From JACTOJ01 sp032335695 (GTDB taxonomy: Bacteria; Bacillota; Clostridia; Clostridiales; Clostridiaceae), in the NCBI RefSeq assembly GCF_032335695.1, contig NZ_JACTOJ010000023.1, positions 10,694-74,693 on the forward strand: DNA of 64,000 nt, given 5' to 3'. Made by a program: the position numbers and the translations under genes. The notes below the pieces were generated by a model. It saw only the letters and a program-made list of their open reading frames with translations. It was not told the DNA's origin and did not search any database. Positions 59,717 to 64,000 of this stretch are shown here, piece by piece (position 1 is the stretch's first letter; each line of letters starts with the position of its first letter).

Positions 59717-61093
59717 TTATTTTCGCCAAATTTCAAAATCCCTAAACTTATATCCATTTATATTAACCAAATCCTTGTTAACAACCCTATAGCACACCCT
59801 TTTTCTCTGACCATAAAGCCTTATATAAATGATTCTAATGAAATCTTTAGTAGTATTAAGAGGCATGGATGATGCTAGCATCACTTCCCTATTGCCAAGG
59901 ATTTCAGACACATATTTTTCAATATTGTTAGGATTCATAGAGTCCTCTAATTTACTCTTCAAGCTGTCTAACTTCTGTTTTCTCTTGGTAGAATCAATAT
60001 TCACATCAATAAGGGCCTCAGGCTTAAAGTCCTTCTTCCCCTCAATTGGCGCATAAAAAGAAGCCTCATCCAAGAAGCCCTGACTGTAGATTTTAAACAA
60101 ATTCTCTACATAATCCAGGTAATAAACAGTGCTAAGACTTATATCAGACCCTGCTATCTCCTCAGACATATAAAGGAGAATATCCTTTATTTGACCAGAC
60201 AAATCCTCACTATTTGAAAGCAAAAACTTAGCCCTGTTAATAGCGGACCTCTGATACTGCGAATTCTTGTTATCAATTTCCTCTATGATAAAATCCATAT
60301 TATGAAAAGCATCCACCAATTCTCTTAAAATATCTCTAACCCTATCCATACTATCTTCACTGGATAGCTCTGTGATTTCACTGATTTCCCTTGCTGCACT
60401 TCTAATAAAATCCTCATCCCTAATATAAGCTTCCAAGGCTTCCAGAATCTCAGGACGAAACTTAGAAACATTATCCGAAGTTTTTAGCCTGTGATAGGCC
60501 TTATCGATAATATTGGACCTGTAATCATTAAAAAGAATATCCATAATCTCAGCAACCGTAGAATACTTAGTAAGATCATCAATATACCTTTTTATATTAG
60601 AATTTAAAGATTTAAGCCCTGTAATGAGCTTATCCGTATTTTCATAAATCTGATTTAATAAAATGCCCTTACTTTCACTATTAGAACGTATAAGAGTATA
60701 AATAGTGTAAATATACCCTTGATACTCCAGCTTGTTATTGTTCACAATTTTATCCAAGGTTTTAACAATTTCCACAGCATAATCATTAAAGTGAACAAGC
60801 TGCACATGACTATAAGTCGTCTCACTGGTGAGCCACCCATAATCAATAAGTTTCCTTACAACAAGATTTGCCTTATCCCTGCTTCCAGCCACAGTAATAT
60901 CGTCCTCCACAATATCAGAGCCGTAGCTATCAAAATAATCCTGAAGTTCATCAATCACAAGCTCTCTTTCGATTCCAAAAGACAGGCGGCTATTCATAAT
61001 AGAATACAATATGTAAATGCAATCCCAATATATATTTTTATTTTTGCTGGCTAAGGGCGTAAAAAAGTTTTCTGGTAAGTTTTTAAATAACAT
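59717..61093 (-). CDS. jetA: Wadjet kleisin subunit JetA (DUF5716 type)
   Basis: A 458-residue protein; ATG 61093 behind GGGGAG is preferred to an ATG six codons earlier. It opens FKNLPENFFTPLASKNKNIY WDCIYILYSIMN in style of DUF5716 JetA, with winged-helix-like ends and a helical middle. The C-terminal LINVN..FRDFEIWRK-type end matches (VNINGYKFRDFEIWRK). The DUF5716 form points to a type II-like Wadjet. It lies 17 bp downstream of the SEC-C gene and 44 bp upstream of jetB. Confidence 0.9.
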   Translation of the reverse strand: MLFKNLPENFFTPLASKNKNIYWDCIYILYSIMNSRLSFGIERELVIDELQDYFDSYGSDIVEDDITVAGSRDKANLVVRKLIDYGWLTSETTYSHVQLVHFNDYAVEIVKTLDKIVNNNKLEYQGYIYTIYTLIRSNSESKGILLNQIYENTDKLITGLKSLNSNIKRYIDDLTKYSTVAEIMDILFNDYRSNIIDKAYHRLKTSDNVSKFRPEILEALEAYIRDEDFIRSAAREISEITELSSEDSMDRVRDILRELVDAFHNMDFIIEEIDNKNSQYQRSAINRAKFLLSNSEDLSGQIKDILLYMSEEIAGSDISLSTVYYLDYVENLFKIYSQGFLDEASFYAPIEGKKDFKPEALIDVNIDSTKRKQKLDSLKSKLEDSMNPNNIEKYVSEILGNREVMLASSMPLNTTKDFIRIIYIRLYGQRKRVCYRVVNKDLVNINGYKFRDFEIWRK

Positions 61094-61110
61094 CCTTTTC
61101 TCCCCGATCA

Positions 61111-61902
61111 TTAATGGATCATATCAATTTCTAAAGCTTTAATAGCTTCATAAGAAACCTTCCCCTCTTTAGGACAAGGTAATTTCTTGTCACCAAAGGT
61201 ACAAAAATTGCAATAAGCATTACTATTATGATTCCTTATACATTTATTTTCACATTGCTCTGCGCAATTACTGGAAACATAATCAATAAGTGAAGCAAAT
61301 AATGTAAGAGACATTTCAACCGCAGTCTCTTCATCTACATCTTTAAGTAATTCCTCAAACAATTTACCAGCAAACCCATTAAGAAACTCAATATAAAAGA
61401 AATTAATACCTATTTCCTGCTGAAGTATTGAAGGAAGTGCACTTAAATTGAATTCATTTTCTCTTAGAGATTTAAAACTGACCCTTTTTAGCGGATCCTT
61501 TAGACAATTATATTTACACTCTAAGCATTCTCCATAAAATCCTTTAGCATAGCCATAAAGCTCCCTGATTATTTCCTTAGTTCTATGCTTGCTTGTTTTA
61601 TTATATTTGTCTAAGATACTGCCTGCCATATTCAATATTTCCAGCAAGAAATAATCAAATCTAACAATGGGATAACCTGATAATTCAATATATTCCTTCA
61701 CAGTAAGATATTTATCCGCTACAGTCTCACACTGCTCTAGCGCTACTTTAATACGCTCCTCTTCTTGATCCTTTTTCATGCAGCAATTTTTATATTTCTT
61801 CCCACTTCCACAATAGCAGGGATCATTTCTTCCAATTTTTCTTCTTAAATCCACAGCCATAGAGTTTTGATCTCCATTTATTTCAAATTTATTATTTATC
61901 AT
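61111..61902 (-). CDS. SEC-C motif protein leading the Wadjet operon
   Basis: A 263-residue protein; ATG 61902 (AAAGGAT, 8 bp) preferred. The SEC-C zinc motif RNDPCYCGSGKKYKNCC lies near residues 22-38, unusually at the N-terminus. The helical middle has ECLECKYNC. The C-terminal third has a second Cys-rich set (NCAEQCENKC, YCNFCTFGDKKLPC). SEC-C domains bind zinc and mediate contacts, as in SecA. It is the first gene behind the shared promoter module and only 17 bp before jetA, so it is an operon member. No such accessory is part of the standard JetABCD set; role unknown. Confidence 0.82.
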   Translation of the reverse strand: MINNKFEINGDQNSMAVDLRRKIGRNDPCYCGSGKKYKNCCMKKDQEEERIKVALEQCETVADKYLTVKEYIELSGYPIVRFDYFLLEILNMAGSILDKYNKTSKHRTKEIIRELYGYAKGFYGECLECKYNCLKDPLKRVSFKSLRENEFNLSALPSILQQEIGINFFYIEFLNGFAGKLFEELLKDVDEETAVEMSLTLFASLIDYVSSNCAEQCENKCIRNHNSNAYCNFCTFGDKKLPCPKEGKVSYEAIKALEIDMIH

Positions 61903-61950
61903 TATTAATAATCCTTTCATCCCTTAACTTATGTAGCATTATTATTTACT

Positions 61951-62053
61951 ATTATACCGTAGATGACCTATGCAAATAAAGGGGAATCTTAGTGTAGGTG
62001 GCAAAAGAAAAAAGAGCAGCTTACATATGGGCTCAGCGCTGCTCTTAGTAGTG
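61951..62053 (-). promoter_or_regulatory. Promoter-terminator module, copy 1 (before SEC-C/Wadjet)
   Basis: On the minus strand: AAGAGCAGC/GCTGCTCTT terminator-type hairpin (62012-62046) with T-run, then CCTTTATTTGCA (61982-61971), 14 bp, TATAAT (61956-61951). The order and spacing are the same in copy 2 at 63190-63292. The hairpin would end the upstream transcript; TATAAT starts the SEC-C/jet operon. The true -35 is unclear. Confidence 0.65.
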
Positions 62054-62108
62054 TATTCTTGATATAAGGTATTGACATTATACTATAGAAGGATAGTTTC
62101 CTACTATT

Positions 62109-62424
62109 TTAAAGCCTCAAATTCCTAAAACCTCCACCTACAATAGCCTCCGTCCTTTTATCAACCTCTGAATGTAACCAATTCATATACCTTTCATATT
62201 GTTCGCTTGTTATATTAATTTTGTCCTTCCAAATAAAAAAACGTTCAATGAAACTTTTATCATCATTATTTTTTATATTCCAGTGAAATATTATTGATTT
62301 TCATTTGATGGCTAGTATTATAAAAATCCACAAATGATTTTTCAGCTGAAATTCTTAGCTGCATTGCTTTAATATCTGTTATATCTTCATAAGATTCCGC
62401 TTCAAAAAGTCTTAAAAATAGCAC
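62109..62424 (-). pseudogene. Unknown protein frameshifted in an A-run, after the ATP-grasp gene
   Basis: GTG 62424 lies behind GAGGATCA and overlaps the ATP-grasp stop. It reads MLFLRLFEAESYEDITDIKA, then AEKSFVDFYNTSHQMKINN, until a stop just after an A-run (near 62270). One shifted base continues it as NNDDKSFIERFFIWKDKI, then EQYERYMNWLHSEVDKRTEA, up to 62109, about 105 residues in all. Both halves have coding character and join naturally, so a single-base indel is likely. It may be a broken gene or a programmed shift. No family recognised. Confidence 0.5.
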
Positions 62425-63140
62425 TGATCCTCAGTTCCTGTAAGCTGAGCCCACCTAGCAGATAGCAGCTTTGCATAACTAAGGTGATTAAGGCCATAAA
62501 AGCCTAAAGCATAGCCGTCATTTACCTCAATAAGGAGAGTCTCCCCCTTTTCAGTAACACCAAAATCAATAGAATATCCATTAGGCTGAGTGGCATAATC
62601 CCTGACAGCTCCCTCTATAACCCTTGAATCATAATGCATTCTCCAGTCTCCCCTATAAGGCCTCACATCAAGAATTTCACCATATCTAACAAAGCATCTC
62701 CACTCAGCTACAAAATTCACAACCTGAGAACAAAATATGTCCGTATCCTCCTCAAGGGTGCCGCAGCCCATCAAATCCCTAATGCTCCCAACCACTACCC
62801 CAGTAAACTTCTTATCCTCCACAGGCTTGATGAAAACATTCATTTTATCTACATTATTCGCAATTTCACTTATCTTGCTTCTCCAAATTTTTCTTCCAAG
62901 ATATTTTTCCAATTCAGCAGGATAATCAATTTCAGGGGTAACAATATTAAACTTATTTAAAGCATTTCTAACGTCATCCACATCATTGTCAACAATATCG
63001 CACAGCTCCATATCATTAATTTCACTAAAATTCCCATAGGGAACTACCTCAAAGCCCATTTCGCTAAAACCTTCATAGTCCGCATAATTATTATGGCTTG
63101 AAAATTGTCCATTACTTTTTTTATGAATATAAACCTTCAT
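62412..63140 (-). CDS. ATP-grasp domain protein (DUF4343/R2K-like)
   Basis: A 242-residue protein; ATG 63140 behind GAAAGGCG. The N-terminal region is short (YIHKKSNGQFSSHNNYADYE). The C-terminal half has ATP-grasp features: MNVFIKPVEDKKFTGVVVGS (Lys/loop), AEWRCFVRYGEILDVRPYRG, and the metal-ligand strand YSIDFGVTEKGETLLIEVND with the Glu-x-Asn. It resembles the small DUF4343/R2K-type ATP-grasp ligases found in phages and in conflict-associated loci. It would ligate a carboxylate to an amine or modify a peptide or RNA; the substrate is unknown. It shares its promoter module with the Wadjet operon. Confidence 0.78.
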   Translation of the reverse strand: MKVYIHKKSNGQFSSHNNYADYEGFSEMGFEVVPYGNFSEINDMELCDIVDNDVDDVRNALNKFNIVTPEIDYPAELEKYLGRKIWRSKISEIANNVDKMNVFIKPVEDKKFTGVVVGSIRDLMGCGTLEEDTDIFCSQVVNFVAEWRCFVRYGEILDVRPYRGDWRMHYDSRVIEGAVRDYATQPNGYSIDFGVTEKGETLLIEVNDGYALGFYGLNHLSYAKLLSARWAQLTGTEDQCYF

Positions 63141-63189
63141 AATATATCGCCTTTCTAAATACAAGAAAAAATATGTCTAATTATTTATT

Positions 63190-63292
63190 ATTATACATTA
63201 GATTCCATATGCAAATAAAGGAAAATATTTGAGGTAAAGTGACAAAAGAAAAAGAGCAGCTGCGTATGGCTCAGCACTGCTCTTAGTAGTAT
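63190..63292 (-). promoter_or_regulatory. Promoter-terminator module, copy 2 (before the ATP-grasp gene)
   Basis: Same elements as copy 1: hairpin AAGAGCAGC (63252-63260) pairing to 63284, CCTTTATTTGCA (63221-63210), 14 bp, TATAAT (63195-63190), then the ATP-grasp gene. Together the copies suggest recent duplication or shared regulation. Confidence 0.65.
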
Positions 63293-63302
63293 ATTATCCT
63301 GT

Positions 63303-63435
63303 TAATTCTTACGTATAGACTTTGTGGTGGCTTTTATGTCCTCGTTATAATCCTTAAGGATTTTAAGTAGAAGTTCTAAAATCTCTGCTTTTTTATAGTA
63401 GCCTTTAGTGAGGCAAATGTAGCTATTATTTTATT
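63303..63435 (-). pseudogene. Short coding remnant
   Basis: The minus strand has about 43 codons without a start: SYICLTKGYYKKAEILELLL then KILKDYNEDIKATTKSIRKN and a stop. It has coding-like composition and a helical character, resembling the C-terminus of a small helical protein. It lies in the gene-free stretch 63141-63463 next to module copy 2. No family can be named. Confidence 0.3.
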
Positions 63436-63463
63436 TCATCTAAAGATGATAGTTCTTAGATTA

Positions 63464-63862
63464 TTAGTCTAACTGCTTAATTTTTTCTTGCCATAGTCCT
63501 CTATAATCAGCTTTCATCTGATAAAATTCTACTGTTTGATCGCTTTTATTTAACAAATCTATTATCATATTTTTATCTTCTTCAGAAGTATAAATTCCAA
63601 AGTAAATTGCATTAATTTTTAAATTTTTGAACTTTTTTTCATCATCATTATATGATATCAAACGCCATTCATTTTCATAACTCCAATCTTTATGCTTCAA
63701 AATGCTATTAACCATGCAAGTATACCTAATATACTCTTCATCATTCAAATCTAATGTAAGATCAATCTTATTAGCATATACAACCGGTAAAAACGACTTA
63801 GAGTCTCTATTATTTATTTCATTAAAGCTATTCAAATCATATTCTATGCATATGCCTTGGTG
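63464..63862 (-). pseudogene. DUF2971 protein, N-terminus removed by an IS element
   Basis: The frame runs HQGICIEYDLNSFNEINN, LKHKDWSYENEWRLISYND, NAIYFGIYTSEEDKN and ends FYQMKADYRGLWQEKIKQLD. This is the C-terminal half of DUF2971 proteins, where W-H-Y-A-x-x-H-x-G-I-C-I-E normally precedes. The frame breaks at about 63862, exactly where the IS3-type end begins, so insertion removed the start. DUF2971 genes are frequent in defence islands; function unknown. Confidence 0.78.
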
Positions 63863-64000
63863 TTAGTATAATATTGTAGACACAGAAATCCGAACACTTT
63901 AAAATAAAGAAAAGAGAAGGAAGTGTTATGATGGCTAGAGGTCAAAAACAATATACAGAAGAATTTAAAAATACAATTGTAGAGCTTTATAACTCCGGAA
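63861..64000 (+). mobile_element. IS3-family insertion sequence, left end, running off the window
   Basis: The element starts around 63861-63876 (TGTAGACACAGAAATCCG) and continues past base 64000. It interrupts the DUF2971 gene. The right end and target duplication are outside the window. Confidence 0.75.
63928..64000 (+). CDS. IS3-family transposase OrfA, partial
   Basis: ATG 63928 (AGAAGGAAG upstream) begins MMARGQKQYTEEFKNTIVEL then YNSG at the window edge. This is the N-terminal HTH_Tnp_1 start of IS3-group OrfA proteins, which bind the IS ends and are normally fused to OrfB by programmed frameshift. Only 24 codons are visible. Confidence 0.82.
   Translation, partial: MMARGQKQYTEEFKNTIVELYNSG

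Overview
The window reads as a chromosomal segment of a low-GC, spore-forming Firmicute, most likely a Clostridium (sensu stricto). This rests on strong AT bias, AAGGAGG-type ribosome binding sites with frequent TTG/GTG starts, a clostridial ferredoxin, an ECF-type ThiW transporter, an Lsa/CplR-like ABC-F protein and many small regulator-plus-efflux pairs. No rRNA, tRNA, CRISPR array or replication origin was seen.

Layout. 1-4.8 kb: the N-terminal part of a subtilisin-like protease (cut by the window edge), IS200/IS605 debris, a NERD nuclease-like membrane protein, a MazG-like pyrophosphohydrolase and an RtcB-PrfH RNA-repair/ribosome-rescue pair. 5-17.7 kb: ordinary accessory genes (MerR, SGNH esterase, HemL-like aminotransferase with an SCP2-like partner, AraC-SDR-MFS cluster, TetR with DHA2 efflux pump, Cu/Zn-SOD-like protein, methyltransferase, lipoprotein). 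17.8-22.8 kb, minus strand: a compact putative RiPP cluster with two 38-residue precursor peptides, two radical SAM enzymes, an unassigned Cys-containing partner and an MFS exporter. Both precursor genes were read directly from the sequence. 22.9-25.2 kb: MutT, then a TPP riboswitch followed by a second TPP-like but altered aptamer in front of thiW-thiM (thiazole salvage). 25.3-36.4 kb: small genes, pseudogenes (gldA, FMN reductase), HxlR/nitroreductase, PadR/DHA2, and an ABC-F resistance gene behind an elaborate leader. 36.5-43.1 kb: a five-gene redox/aldehyde operon driven by a MerR-type 19-bp-spacer promoter, and a SatD-DUF3307 pair. 43.4-50.3 kb: ferredoxin, DUF438-hemerythrin, KDG kinase, S51 peptidase, MATE pump, TetR/DHA2. 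50.3-64 kb: a defence and mobile-element region holding an Rpn-type nuclease pseudogene inside direct repeats, a DEAD-box helicase with a pentapeptide-repeat protein, a helicase remnant, a complete Wadjet JetABCD operon led by a SEC-C gene, an ATP-grasp gene sharing the same promoter module, and a DUF2971 gene cut by an IS3-family element that runs off the right edge.

Recurrent theme: regulators sit next to their targets and the operators are visible as inverted repeats (TetR at 15.2 kb, PadR at 31.0 kb, TetR at 48.8 kb, MerR promoters at 4.95 and 40.5 kb). The most interesting parts are the RiPP cluster, the tandem riboswitch with an altered second aptamer, and the SEC-C/Wadjet/ATP-grasp neighbourhood.
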